This document shows positions 36,270-45,323 of a DNA stretch of 64,000 bases, one piece after another. This stretch comes from Bacteroidales bacterium. Its GTDB lineage: Bacteria; Bacteroidota; Bacteroidia; Bacteroidales; UBA1402. A program made the position numbers and the translations under genes. Each line of letters opens with the position of its first letter. Positions within the stretch are counted from its first letter, which is position 1. The stretch covers positions 1 to 64,000 of the forward strand of contig JAFSRR010000082.1 in NCBI GenBank assembly GCA_017446025.1, written 5' to 3'. The notes below the pieces were generated by a model. That model worked only from the letters and a program-made list of their open reading frames with translations. It was not told where the DNA came from and made no database searches.

Positions 36270-37436
36270 CTATAAGGTGTTCAAATAATTGCGGGCGATT
36301 TCACGGGCCAAGCTGTCCGAGTCGACATAATCCTCGTAGCAGGGCTTGGCGATGAAATCGGCCTTGAGCATGGTATATTCTATCAAGTCGGACATGGCCA
36401 CAAAACCGATCCTGTCTTGTAAAAAGGCTTCCACAGCCACTTCGTTGGCCGCATTCAGCACACAGGGCATGTTGCCACCCCGGTGCATGGCCTCGTAGGC
36501 CAAGGCCAGGTTGCGGAACTTGTGCAGGTCGGGATGTTCGAAACTAAGCGAGGCGATCTTGGGAAAATCCACCCGGGGATAGGAAGTCTTCAACCTGACG
36601 GGATAGCTGAAGGCATACAAAATGGGCAGTTTCATGTCGGGCAGCCCTAGCTGGGCCTTGACCGAACCATCCTGGAACTGCACCATGGAATGGACAATCG
36701 ACTGGGGATGGACCACCACCTCGATCTGATCGGGCCGGACACCGAAGAGCCACTTGGCCTCGATGACCTCGAAACCCTTGTTCATCATCGAAGCCGAATC
36801 GATGGTGATCTTGGCGCCCATCTGCCAGTTGGGATGGCGCAAGGCCTGTTCCTTGGAGACAAACTTGAGTGCTTCCTCACTGTAGGTGCGGAAAGGCCCG
36901 CCCGAAGCTGTCAGGATGATTTTCTCGATAGGATTGTATGGCTCAAGACACTGGAAAACGGCCGAATGTTCCGAATCCACCGGCAATATCACTGCCTGAT
37001 GTTTGAGAGCCAGACTGTTGATAATCTCACCGGCCACCACCATCGTCTCCTTGTTGGCCAAGGCAATGTCCTTGCCAGCCTGCAAGGCGCGGATGGTCGG
37101 TTTCAAACCGGAATAGCCCACCATGGCCGTCAGGACCATATCGACAGGCCCGGCCTCAACCACCTGCTCCAAGGCCTCCGGACCGGCATACACCTTGATG
37201 GGCAGGTCGGCGAGGGCTTCCTTCAGGCGGGGATAATGCGCCTTGTTGGCGATGACCACCGTGTCGGGCATAAACCGGCGGGCCTGCTCGATAAGCAGAT
37301 CGACCCGGTTGTTGGCCGTCAGGGCATAGGCCTCGAACTGGTCGGGATGCTCGGCAATGACTTCCAGGGCCTGCGTACCGATCGATCCGGTCGAGCCCAG
37401 GATGACTATCTGTTTTTTGGGATTGTCGCTGTTCAT
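36270..37436 (-). CDS. dxr: 1-deoxy-D-xylulose-5-phosphate reductoisomerase
   Basis: The 388-residue enzyme of the MEP isoprenoid pathway converts DXP to MEP with NADPH. It has the NADPH motif GSTGSIGTQALEV, LANKETMV, substrate and metal motifs PVDSEHSAVFQCL and ASGGPFRT, and IDSASMMNKGFEVIEA. The ATG overlaps the LytM stop by one base. Confidence 0.98.
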   Translation of the reverse strand: MNSDNPKKQIVILGSTGSIGTQALEVIAEHPDQFEAYALTANNRVDLLIEQARRFMPDTVVIANKAHYPRLKEALADLPIKVYAGPEALEQVVEAGPVDMVLTAMVGYSGLKPTIRALQAGKDIALANKETMVVAGEIINSLALKHQAVILPVDSEHSAVFQCLEPYNPIEKIILTASGGPFRTYSEEALKFVSKEQALRHPNWQMGAKITIDSASMMNKGFEVIEAKWLFGVRPDQIEVVVHPQSIVHSMVQFQDGSVKAQLGLPDMKLPILYAFSYPVRLKTSYPRVDFPKIASLSFEHPDLHKFRNLALAYEAMHRGGNMPCVLNAANEVAVEAFLQDRIGFVAMSDLIEYTMLKADFIAKPCYEDYVDSDSLAREIARNYLNTL

Positions 37437-38269
37437 TAAAAGGAAATATATTCTTCAGGGTTCAGGGCATGTCCTTTGTACCAGAGTTCGAAATGCAGCT
37501 GGGCATTCTCGGCCGAAGCAGAAGATTTACCGATGAAAGCCACGGCCTCACCGGCCTTGACCGTCTCGCCGGAGCGCTTCAGGACTTCCTTCAACTGACT
37601 GTACACCGACACAAAGTCGTTATTGTGCTGGATCAGGACGATATAATCGAAATCAGGGGTATAGGCCGTCATGATTACCTTGCCGTCCAGGGCGGCCAGC
37701 ACGGCACGGCGCGTGGGGGCGGCAATGTCCAATCCGTTGCGTTTTTCCAGCGGATTGTAGTGGCCCACGATTTCTCCCCTGAGCGGCACGTAGAACAACA
37801 TCCCGTCGGTGGATATCTGCGGGGCGAAAGACGAGGCCGCACCCCGTTCACTCTCTTCATACTGGCGACGGAATTCCAATTCCTTCTCGGAAGGATCGGC
37901 CACTGTCGTCTGCAAAGCAGCCAGATCGGCCAGGTTCATGGTTGTGTCCATCTCGTATTCTCCCGAGATCAAGCCGCGGACAAGTGTCATGTAGCTTTCC
38001 TGCTTGGTCATCTGCACAGACAGGGAGTCCACCCGGAAAGACTCGGCCATGATGCGCTGTTTGAGGCGGGGATCCAGATAGCCGGGCAGGAGATGACGGA
38101 TGGGGGTGCCGAACAGCACCAGATAGAACAGCACTAGAAGGGTCAGCACCGCAGCGATGGACGTCAAAATGACCCGGGCCCTGGTGAAACGGGTGGTGAA
38201 AACGGTATCCAGCGTGTTTTCGTTCAGTACCGTAAAACGGAATCTCTGTGTCTTGTATTTCTTCTTCAT
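37436..38269 (-). CDS. Degenerate LytM (M23) domain membrane protein
   Basis: The 277-residue protein has one membrane helix (~34-54), a periplasmic helical stalk and a C-terminal M23 fold (~158-277). The zinc and catalytic positions are largely lost. The HxGxD motif reads R177-N-G-L-D181, the YxHL His is Gln225 (YSQL), and the HLH motif is Q257-L-H259. It is therefore probably not a peptidase but an EnvC/NlpD-like activator or scaffold; this is inference. It lies 12 bp after rimM within the envelope operon. Confidence 0.9.
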   Translation of the reverse strand: MKKKYKTQRFRFTVLNENTLDTVFTTRFTRARVILTSIAAVLTLLVLFYLVLFGTPIRHLLPGYLDPRLKQRIMAESFRVDSLSVQMTKQESYMTLVRGLISGEYEMDTTMNLADLAALQTTVADPSEKELEFRRQYEESERGAASSFAPQISTDGMLFYVPLRGEIVGHYNPLEKRNGLDIAAPTRRAVLAALDGKVIMTAYTPDFDYIVLIQHNNDFVSVYSQLKEVLKRSGETVKAGEAVAFIGKSSASAENAQLHFELWYKGHALNPEEYISF

Positions 38270-38281
38270 AGCGCAAATATT

Positions 38282-38812
38282 CTAATACATCTCCAGCAGG
38301 CCTTCGGGCACGCGCAGCGACAGGCAGCTGTTTTCCTTGTCAAAGACTTCGATCAACTCTTCGGCCGCCGGGACAATCAGTTTTCCTTTCGGGCCTCGGA
38401 CTTCGAGCAACACGTTCAAAGTGGAATCATCCACTGCCGTGATTTCGCCAAACGACGCCCCACTCCCGGCATCTGTCAGCTGCCAGCCGACAAGTTGCGT
38501 CCACGTGAGCGGCTGATGCTCATACCAGTCCTTGTCGAGCTGCGACTTGGGATAAAACACCTCCTGGTTGCTCATGGCACGGGCTTGCCGCTCGTTGTCA
38601 ACACCCTCGAATTTAACCAGGGCCGTCGTCTCGGAACGGAAACGGTAGGACTCCCAGAAAAAAGGCACCAGGATGCCATCGGTCATGACCAGCCAATAGG
38701 GACATTGGGTACGGTCGAAGACATCGTCCTCGAAATGAAATCCCAATTCCCCGGCAATACCGTGCGGTTTGCCCAGGCGGCCGATCCGGATGACATCTTC
38801 AGCTTTGATCAT
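38282..38812 (-). CDS. rimM: Ribosome maturation factor RimM
   Basis: The 176-residue 30S maturation factor binds S19. It has N-terminal RimM motif IGRLGKPHGIAGEL and a C-terminal PRC-barrel (GASFGEITAVDDSTLNVLLEV, LIVPAAEELIEVFD). It overlaps murA by 4 bp, an ATGA junction. Confidence 0.96.
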   Translation of the reverse strand: MIKAEDVIRIGRLGKPHGIAGELGFHFEDDVFDRTQCPYWLVMTDGILVPFFWESYRFRSETTALVKFEGVDNERQARAMSNQEVFYPKSQLDKDWYEHQPLTWTQLVGWQLTDAGSGASFGEITAVDDSTLNVLLEVRGPKGKLIVPAAEELIEVFDKENSCLSLRVPEGLLEMY

Positions 38813-40113
38813 ATTCTCGAAATATGGGCACCGAGCTCATTGAGCCGCTCATCGATGCGCTCGTAGCCCCGGTCGATCTGTTCAATATTGTTGATGCGGC
38901 TGGTTCCCTGTGCCGACAAAGCGGCGATGAGCAGGGCAATACCGGCACGTATATCGGGCGATGACATGATGGCTGGCCGCAGCACCTGCTGTTTGTCCAA
39001 TCCGATAACGGTGGCGCGGTGCGGGTCGCAGAGGATGATCTGGGCACCCATGTCGATGAGTTTGTCGACAAAGAAAAGACGGCTCTCGAACATCTTCTGA
39101 TGGATCAGCACACAGCCTTTGGCCTGGGTGGCCACCACGAGCATCACACTCAAAAGGTCGGGCGTCAGGCCGGGCCAGGGCGCATCGGCCACCGTCATGA
39201 TCGAGCCGTCGATAAAAGATTCGATGGTATAATGCTCCTGGGCCGGCACATAGAGGTCGTCGCCGCGGCGTTCGAGCTGGATGCCCAGACGCTGGAAACT
39301 GTAAGGAATGATGCCCAGTTCGTCGTAGGCTACATCCTTGATGGTGATTTCCGAGCCGGTCATGGCAGCGATGCCGACAAAACTGCCCACCTCGATCATA
39401 TCAGGCAGCAAGCACATCCGGCAGCCGCCCAGGCTGTCGACACCGACTATGGTGAGCAGGTTGCTTCCGATGCCCGAGATCCGGGCACCCATTTTGTTGA
39501 GCATCCGGCAGAGCTGTTGGATATAAGGCTCGCAAGCGGCATTGTAGATGGTGGTCCGGCCCTTGGCCAGGACGGCAGCCATCAGGATATTGGCCGTACC
39601 TGTCACTGAGGCTTCATCGAGCAGCATGTAGCAACCGGTCAGTTCCTTGGCTGTGACCACATAGCTGCTGCTGGCGGCATCGTACTCAAATTCCGCACCC
39701 AGCCGCTGTATGCCCAGGAAATGGGTATCCAGGCGGCGACGGCCGATCTTGTCGCCACCGGGTTTGGCCACACGGGCCTTGCCCAGGCGGGCCAACAGCG
39801 GGCCGATAAGCATCACCGAGCCACGCAAGGCCGCCGTTTTCTGGAAGAAACTCTCTGTCTCGATGGCCGATTCGTCCAATTGGTCGGCCTGAAAACACCA
39901 GGAGCCCTTGCCCAGTTTCTCCACCTTGACGCCCAGGTCGGCAAGCAGAGAAATCAGGTTGTTGATATCCAGTATGTCAGGAACATGGTCGATATAGACT
40001 TTCTCCCGGGTCAGCAAGGTGGCACAAAGCAATTGCAAGGCTTCGTTCTTGGCTCCTTGCGGACGGATGCTCCCCTGGAGGCGGTGACCTCCTTCTACGA
40101 CAAACGACGACAT
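38809..40113 (-). CDS. murA: UDP-N-acetylglucosamine 1-carboxyvinyltransferase (Cys-to-Asp variant)
   Basis: The 434-residue enzyme of the first committed peptidoglycan step transfers enolpyruvate from PEP to UDP-GlcNAc. Motifs are QGAKNEALQLLCATLL, LRGSVMLIGP, LDEASVTGTAN and DAPWPGLTPDL. The loop that holds the catalytic Cys115 in E. coli (PGGCAIG) reads PGGD121KIGRRRLD here. Cys-to-Asp enzymes are known to be active and to resist fosfomycin. It lies between DUF4290 and rimM. Confidence 0.97.
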   Translation of the reverse strand: MSSFVVEGGHRLQGSIRPQGAKNEALQLLCATLLTREKVYIDHVPDILDINNLISLLADLGVKVEKLGKGSWCFQADQLDESAIETESFFQKTAALRGSVMLIGPLLARLGKARVAKPGGDKIGRRRLDTHFLGIQRLGAEFEYDAASSSYVVTAKELTGCYMLLDEASVTGTANILMAAVLAKGRTTIYNAACEPYIQQLCRMLNKMGARISGIGSNLLTIVGVDSLGGCRMCLLPDMIEVGSFVGIAAMTGSEITIKDVAYDELGIIPYSFQRLGIQLERRGDDLYVPAQEHYTIESFIDGSIMTVADAPWPGLTPDLLSVMLVVATQAKGCVLIHQKMFESRLFFVDKLIDMGAQIILCDPHRATVIGLDKQQVLRPAIMSSPDIRAGIALLIAALSAQGTSRINNIEQIDRGYERIDERLNELGAHISRI

Positions 40114-40122
40114 GGCGTATCT

Positions 40123-40746
40123 TTATTTGCGACGGTTATTCTTCTTTCCGACAGGATTCTTGCTCAGCTGGGCAACATCCCTGACATCCATCAGATGCAT
40201 ATCTTCCTCCTTGATATCGATCCTGCCCCCCGACAGTTCCCTGAGATCGTCGAACACTTTCTTGTCTTCCATGATTTCGTGGTTCATGGAATAATAGCTC
40301 TTCTTCATGTGATTGGCGATCATGCGGACAAGGGCAGTCTTCTCTTCACCGTCCTCCATCTTGACGGCCTCGTCGATCAGGGCCTCGGCCAGGAAGCCGT
40401 AATGACGCACCTTGATGTGACGGCTCTCATAGGGCACACGCTCGGGTTTGGTCAGCAAATTGTCGCGGCGCACCGGTTCACAGGGATAGTCGATATCCAG
40501 TTTGAAATCCGACATGATGGCCAGATGATCCCAGAGTTTGTGCTTGAAATCACTGACATCGCGCAGATGCGGGAACAGGTTGCCCATGATCTGGATGATG
40601 GCCTGGGCACAGCGGGTACGTTCTTCCTTGTCTTCCAAGGTCATGGCATAGTCCACCATGCGCTGGATGTTGCGGCCGTATTCGGGCAGGGGCATCGGCG
40701 GTATCTGGGTGTTGTACTCCAATTCGTTGACTTCCATAGATTTCAT
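40123..40746 (-). CDS. DUF4290 protein
   Basis: The 207-residue soluble, charged, helical protein of a Bacteroidota-restricted family contains LEYNTQIPPMPLPEYGRNIQ, IIQIMGNLFPHLRDV and HYGFLAEALIDEAVKMEDGEEK. The C-terminus is basic (KKNNRRK). There is no signal peptide. Function is unknown, but it is consistently found upstream of murA-rimM. It overlaps tsaB by 4 bp. Confidence 0.9.
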   Translation of the reverse strand: MKSMEVNELEYNTQIPPMPLPEYGRNIQRMVDYAMTLEDKEERTRCAQAIIQIMGNLFPHLRDVSDFKHKLWDHLAIMSDFKLDIDYPCEPVRRDNLLTKPERVPYESRHIKVRHYGFLAEALIDEAVKMEDGEEKTALVRMIANHMKKSYYSMNHEIMEDKKVFDDLRELSGGRIDIKEEDMHLMDVRDVAQLSKNPVGKKNNRRK

Positions 40747-41459
40747 TGCTTGTTTAGTATTTGCTTGATTTTAGTCGGCACAGTGGCCTGGAATTCTTTC
40801 AGATAAAACGGTTCAAAATAGGCGACATCCTCTGTCCGACCAGCCGCCAATGCTTCCTCGGCCGGCCGGATCATGGCCTGGGCCGTCAGTTTGACATCGG
40901 CCTCGTAAAACAAAGGACGACGGGCAATCACCGGATAACACTTGGCCGCCCCATTGCCGAAGATATAGAGGGGGGCCTCCCCTTCCAGCGTGCTGAAACA
41001 ATGCTCATCGACCACCAGGGCCTGGGTCTGGCTCAGAGGCGTCAAGTCGGATCGGAACAGCGCCGTATAGACTTCCATGCGGCGGGCATCGATCATCGGA
41101 CAAAGCAAGGCCTCCTTGTCCAGGCTCCCGGCCGGCCTGGTCTCGAGAAATGCCCGGGTCAGCACCTGCAAGGTCGGCACGGCCACCAGGGGCACAGACA
41201 AGGCATAGCAGAGCCCTTTGGCCATCGATACGCCAATGCGCAGCCCTGTGTAGGAACCCGGCCCGCTGCTCACCGCCACGGCATCCAACGACAAATGCGC
41301 CTGTTCGGCCACACGCAATGCCTGATCCACGTAAACGCCCAGTTGGACGGCATGGGATGGGCCCGCATCGTTACAGGCGGCGAACAAGACTTCGCCGTCC
41401 CGGCTCAAGGCCACCGAGCAAAGGGAGGTGGCAGTCTCTATGTGCAGGATCAGGGCCAT
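40743..41459 (-). CDS. tsaB: tRNA t6A synthesis protein TsaB
   Basis: The 238-residue protein has an ASKHA-fold N terminus (ILHIETATSLCSVALSRDG) and SSGPGSYTGLRIGVSMAKGL. It is the partner that activates TsaD in making threonylcarbamoyl-adenosine in ANN-decoding tRNAs. It has a one-base overlap with the upstream gene. Confidence 0.95.
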   Translation of the reverse strand: MALILHIETATSLCSVALSRDGEVLFAACNDAGPSHAVQLGVYVDQALRVAEQAHLSLDAVAVSSGPGSYTGLRIGVSMAKGLCYALSVPLVAVPTLQVLTRAFLETRPAGSLDKEALLCPMIDARRMEVYTALFRSDLTPLSQTQALVVDEHCFSTLEGEAPLYIFGNGAAKCYPVIARRPLFYEADVKLTAQAMIRPAEEALAAGRTEDVAYFEPFYLKEFQATVPTKIKQILNKQ

Positions 41460-41926
41460 CAGTCTTGTTTACGGATATGGGACTCTATCAGTTGGGCGCA
41501 ACAGCGCACATATTCGGCACAGGGGCGTTTGCGGTAGTATTCCGGTGTACGGGGCGAGGGCTGGGGATCGTCCGACACCCTGGGGCAGGTACCGGAGAGC
41601 AGCTCCCCGCAGATGATCGAGCCGTTCTCGGCGCGGAAAGCGGCGGCCAACTCCTGCACTTTGGCATAGTTGCGCTGCTTGGCCTCCTTGTCGGCGGGAT
41701 CGGTCTGGCCGTTGTCCAGGCCGTTGATCATGAACATGCCCGACACAGCACCGCAGACCTGACGCATCCTGCCCATGCCGCCTCCAAACGAGGCTGACAT
41801 TTTCAGGGCTGTTTCAGTATCGACTCCGTAGAGATCGGCATAGGCGGCCACGACCGACTGTGCGCAGTTGTATCCTTCGTGGAAGAGGGCCACTGCCCTT
41901 TCAACTCTGTCGTCCGTCATGGTCAT
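41459..41926 (-). CDS. C_GCxxG_C_C family protein
   Basis: The 155-residue cytosolic protein has the family Cys pattern: GYNCAQSV, GGGMGRMRQVCGAVSGM, CGELL and a late KRPCAEYV. The family is thought to bind metal or a redox centre; biochemical role is unsettled. It overlaps both neighbours (pbp1A by 4 bp, tsaB by 1 bp) and so is firmly inside the envelope operon. Confidence 0.9.
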   Translation of the reverse strand: MTMTDDRVERAVALFHEGYNCAQSVVAAYADLYGVDTETALKMSASFGGGMGRMRQVCGAVSGMFMINGLDNGQTDPADKEAKQRNYAKVQELAAAFRAENGSIICGELLSGTCPRVSDDPQPSPRTPEYYRKRPCAEYVRCCAQLIESHIRKQD

Positions 41927-44292
41927 AAATTTTCAAACATGCCCTCCATACGGTCACTTTCTTCCAACAACCCTTCTGTCTCCCCGCAGGGTTTCAGATA
42001 AGGGGCCGGAATGTCGAACGAGTCGGTCTGGAGATATCCCAGCGAGGGATCGGCATAGACTTTGTTCATATAGATCGCCCAGATGGGCAGGGCCACGTTG
42101 GCTCCCTGGCCGTCTGTCATGTAATCGAAATGGATGTCTCGGTCCTCACCGCCGCCCCAGGCGCCGCTCACCAGCTTGGGCGTGAAGCCCATGAACCAGC
42201 CGTCCGAATTGTTCTGGGTCGTACCGGTCTTGCCGCCCATATCGGCCTTGATGCCATATTTGAAGCGGACACGCACCCCGGTGCCCTCGTTGATGACGGC
42301 ACGCAGCATGGTCTGCATCTTGTAGCAGGTCTCCTCGCTGAAGACTTCCGACATCTGGGGGGAGAAATACTCCAGCACATTGCCGTCGTTGTCTTCAATG
42401 CGGGTCACAAACAGGGGGGCCACCCGGATGCCGCCGTTGACAAAAGCCGTATAGGCACTCACCATCTCGGCAATGGATACGTCGCAGGAGCCCAGACAGA
42501 GCGAATAGACGGGATCCAGCTCGCCGCGGATGCCGAACGAACGAAGCATCCTGACAAAGGCATAGGGCGAGAGCTTGCCCATCAGATAGGCGGAGATCCA
42601 GTTGTTGGAATTGGCCAGCCCCCAGCGAAGCGTCACCATTTCACCGACATTCTTGCTGCCACTGTTGCGCGGGCTCCAGGGTTCGCCCGTCTCGGTCATG
42701 AGCGTAATGGGCTCGTTGCGCACCGGGTCGCAGGGACTGAAGCCCTCCTCCATGGCCATGGTGTAGAGATAGGGTTTGATGGTGGAGCCCACCTGCCGGC
42801 GGCCGACCATCACCATGTCATACTGGAAGGGCACGAAGCTGACACCGCCAACATAGGCTTTCACATGGCCGTTGAAGGGGTCCATCGACATGAACCCGGC
42901 CCGCAGGAAATGCTTGTGGTAGCGGATGGAATCCAAGGGCGACATCACCGTGTCGATCATGCCCTGATAGGAGAACACCTCCATCTCGATGGGCGTCTTG
43001 AAGACCTTGCGGATTTCGTCCTGGTTGAGACCGGCCTTGCGCAGCACGCGGTAGCGTTCGGTCTGACGGGCACTGGTCCAGATGACCGAATCCACTTCCC
43101 GGGCCGTCAGGTTGTTGGTATAGGGAGCATAGCTGCGGCCCTTCTTCTCCTTGAAGAACTTGGGCTGCAGATCCATGGCAATATGTTCATAGACAGCTTC
43201 TTCGGCATACTGCTGCATGCGCGAGTCGATGGTGGTGTAGATCTTCAGGCCGTCATCATAGAGGCTGTAGTAGGAGCCGTCGGGTTTCTTGTTCTTGCGG
43301 CACCAGCCAAAAAGCGGATTGGTGGCCCATGCGATGGAATCGTCGCGATAGAGCTGCGTCTGCCAGGAGGCGTAATTCTTGCGCTCAGGCTTGGCATGCG
43401 TCATCATCACTCTGAGGTACTGGCGGAAATAGGGAGCCAGGCCTTCGGTGTGGCTGATGCGCTGGTAGTCGGTCACTAGGGGCAGTTCCTTGATGGAATC
43501 GCGTGCGGCAGGCGACAGGAAACGATAGCCCACCATCTGGTTAAGCACCAGGTTGCGGCGCTCCAGGGCACGTTCCTTGTGGCGCAGGGGATTGTAGAGG
43601 GATGGGTTCTTGAACATGGCCACCAGCGTCGCTGCCTGTTCGATGGTCAGTTCCTCGGGCGTCGTGTTGAAATAGACCTTGGCGGCCGTCTTGATTCCCA
43701 CGGCATTGTAGAGGAAGTCGAACTTGTTGAGATACATCGTCAGGATTTCCTCCTTGGTATAGAAGCGCTCCAACTGTACGGCGATGACCCATTCCTTGAG
43801 CTTCTGCAGCATACGCTCCATGGTGTTGCGGGCCGGCGGCATGTAAAGCTGCTTGGCCAGCTGCTGGGTGAGCGTACTGCCGCCACCGCCGCTCTTCTGA
43901 CGCAGCACACCGCGTTTGACCAAGGCGCGGAAAAACGCCTTGAAATCGACGCCCGAATGCTTGGCAAAACGGACATCTTCCGTAGCCAGCAGCGCCCGCA
44001 CCATGTTGGGCGAAATCTGCGAATAGCTCACCGAAATGCGGTTGTCGGTATTCTGATAGTAAGTGGTCAGCAGCTTGCCGTCCGAGGTATAGACTTCACT
44101 GGCGAATTTGTTCTTGGGGTTCTCCAATTCTTCGATGGGCGGCATGTAACCGGCCTTGCCGTTGACAATGAGGACAAACAGCAGGGCGACAGAGGCGACG
44201 CCTAAGGCGAACAATATCCAGAAAGTCCTCAGTATCAGGGTCAGGACTGGGGTTTTATGTGGTTTGCTTCCAGCACTTTTCTTCTTAGCCAT
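41923..44292 (-). CDS. Class A penicillin-binding protein (PBP1A)
   Basis: The 789-residue bifunctional peptidoglycan synthase has a basic cytoplasmic tail, a membrane helix (~22-46) and a GT51 glycosyltransferase (ATEDVRFAKHSGVDFKA, GGGGSTLTQQLAKQL). The transpeptidase has SxxK motif GSTIKPYLY, SNN and KTG motif GGKTGTTQNNSDGW. The start is MAKKKSAG at 44292; the longer frame to 44403 runs through the promoter. It is the first gene of the envelope string. Confidence 0.96.
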   Translation of the reverse strand: MAKKKSAGSKPHKTPVLTLILRTFWILFALGVASVALLFVLIVNGKAGYMPPIEELENPKNKFASEVYTSDGKLLTTYYQNTDNRISVSYSQISPNMVRALLATEDVRFAKHSGVDFKAFFRALVKRGVLRQKSGGGGSTLTQQLAKQLYMPPARNTMERMLQKLKEWVIAVQLERFYTKEEILTMYLNKFDFLYNAVGIKTAAKVYFNTTPEELTIEQAATLVAMFKNPSLYNPLRHKERALERRNLVLNQMVGYRFLSPAARDSIKELPLVTDYQRISHTEGLAPYFRQYLRVMMTHAKPERKNYASWQTQLYRDDSIAWATNPLFGWCRKNKKPDGSYYSLYDDGLKIYTTIDSRMQQYAEEAVYEHIAMDLQPKFFKEKKGRSYAPYTNNLTAREVDSVIWTSARQTERYRVLRKAGLNQDEIRKVFKTPIEMEVFSYQGMIDTVMSPLDSIRYHKHFLRAGFMSMDPFNGHVKAYVGGVSFVPFQYDMVMVGRRQVGSTIKPYLYTMAMEEGFSPCDPVRNEPITLMTETGEPWSPRNSGSKNVGEMVTLRWGLANSNNWISAYLMGKLSPYAFVRMLRSFGIRGELDPVYSLCLGSCDVSIAEMVSAYTAFVNGGIRVAPLFVTRIEDNDGNVLEYFSPQMSEVFSEETCYKMQTMLRAVINEGTGVRVRFKYGIKADMGGKTGTTQNNSDGWFMGFTPKLVSGAWGGGEDRDIHFDYMTDGQGANVALPIWAIYMNKVYADPSLGYLQTDSFDIPAPYLKPCGETEGLLEESDRMEGMFENL

Positions 44293-44314
44293 TTTAATAC
44301 ATGTATATTGCTTA

Positions 44315-44346
44315 CAAAAGTAGTACAAGTCGGGGGTAATCACAAA
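44315..44346 (-). promoter_or_regulatory. Promoter of the pbp1A envelope operon
   Basis: On the minus strand, TTTG, 20 bp, then TACTTTTG. It is back to back with the pyrB promoter, 5 bases apart. Confidence 0.78.
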
Positions 44347-44351
44347 AAAAA

Positions 44352-44383
44352 ATTGTGTTTGCAGAGAAAATGACCTACCTTTG
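44352..44383 (+). promoter_or_regulatory. Promoter of the pyrB operon
   Basis: ATTG, 20 bp, then TACCTTTG, 23 bases before the pyrB ATG. Confidence 0.75.
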
Positions 44384-44406
44384 CCAGCGTTAATACACAA
44401 CATCGT

Positions 44407-45318
44407 ATGTCAGCGAAAAGTCTGGTCTCCATCAGCGACTATTCCAAAGAACAAATCCTCCGGATTCTAGATCTTGCAACGGGCTTTGAAGCCTGCCCCA
44501 ACCAGCGTATCCTGGAAGGCAAAGTCGCCGCCACCCTGTTCTTCGAGCCCTCCACCCGTACCCGGCTCAGTTTTGAGACCGCCGTCAACCGGCTGGGCGG
44601 CAAAGTCATCGGCTTTTCCGATGCCGCCACCTCCAGCAGCACCAAGGGCGAGACCTTGAAGGACACCATCAAGATGGTCTCCAACTATGCCGACATCATC
44701 ATCATGCGCCACTATCTGGAAGGCGCTGCCCGCTATGCTTCCCAGGTGACCGACATCCCCATTGTCAACGCCGGTGACGGAGCCAACCAGCATCCCTCCC
44801 AGACCCTGCTCGACCTCTACTCCATCCGTAAGACCCAGGGGCGCCTCGAAGGACTGAACATTGCCCTGGTCGGCGACCTGAAGTATGGCCGCACCGTTCA
44901 TTCCCTTTTGATGGCCATGAAGCATTTCCCGTCCACCTTCTATTTCGTGGCGCCCGAAGAGCTGGCCATGCCCGCCGAATACAAGCAGTTCTGCCGCGAC
45001 AACGGCATCAAGTGGCACGAGACCTCGGTGTTCAGCCAAGAGATTATCAACCAGGCCGACATCATCTACATGACCCGCGTCCAGAAAGAGCGTTTCACCG
45101 ACCTGGTCGAATACGAACGGGTCAAGAACGCCTTCATCCTGCGCAACAACATGCTCGACAATTCGCGCGACAACCTGAAGATCCTGCATCCCCTGCCCCG
45201 TGTCAACGAGATCGCCCAGGATGTGGACGACAACCCCAAAGCCTACTATTTCCAGCAGGCCCGCAACGGTCTCTACGTGAGACAGGCCATCATCAGCAGT
45301 TTATTAGACTTAGTGTAG
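44407..45318 (+). CDS. pyrB: Aspartate carbamoyltransferase catalytic subunit
   Basis: The 303-residue enzyme makes carbamoyl-aspartate, the first committed pyrimidine step. Carbamoyl-phosphate motif [37 protein letters not shown] and HPLPRVNEI are present. pyrI follows 5 bp later, so the enzyme is of the regulated class-B type. Confidence 0.98.
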   Translation: MSAKSLVSISDYSKEQILRILDLATGFEACPNQRILEGKVAATLFFEPSTRTRLSFETAVNRLGGKVIGFSDAATSSSTKGETLKDTIKMVSNYADIIIMRHYLEGAARYASQVTDIPIVNAGDGANQHPSQTLLDLYSIRKTQGRLEGLNIALVGDLKYGRTVHSLLMAMKHFPSTFYFVAPEELAMPAEYKQFCRDNGIKWHETSVFSQEIINQADIIYMTRVQKERFTDLVEYERVKNAFILRNNMLDNSRDNLKILHPLPRVNEIAQDVDDNPKAYYFQQARNGLYVRQAIISSLLDLV

Positions 45319-45323
45319 CAGCC

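Noticed and set aside
42130..43479. 449-residue plus-strand frame
   Set aside because: Antisense to pbp1A, which carries full GT51 and transpeptidase motifs.
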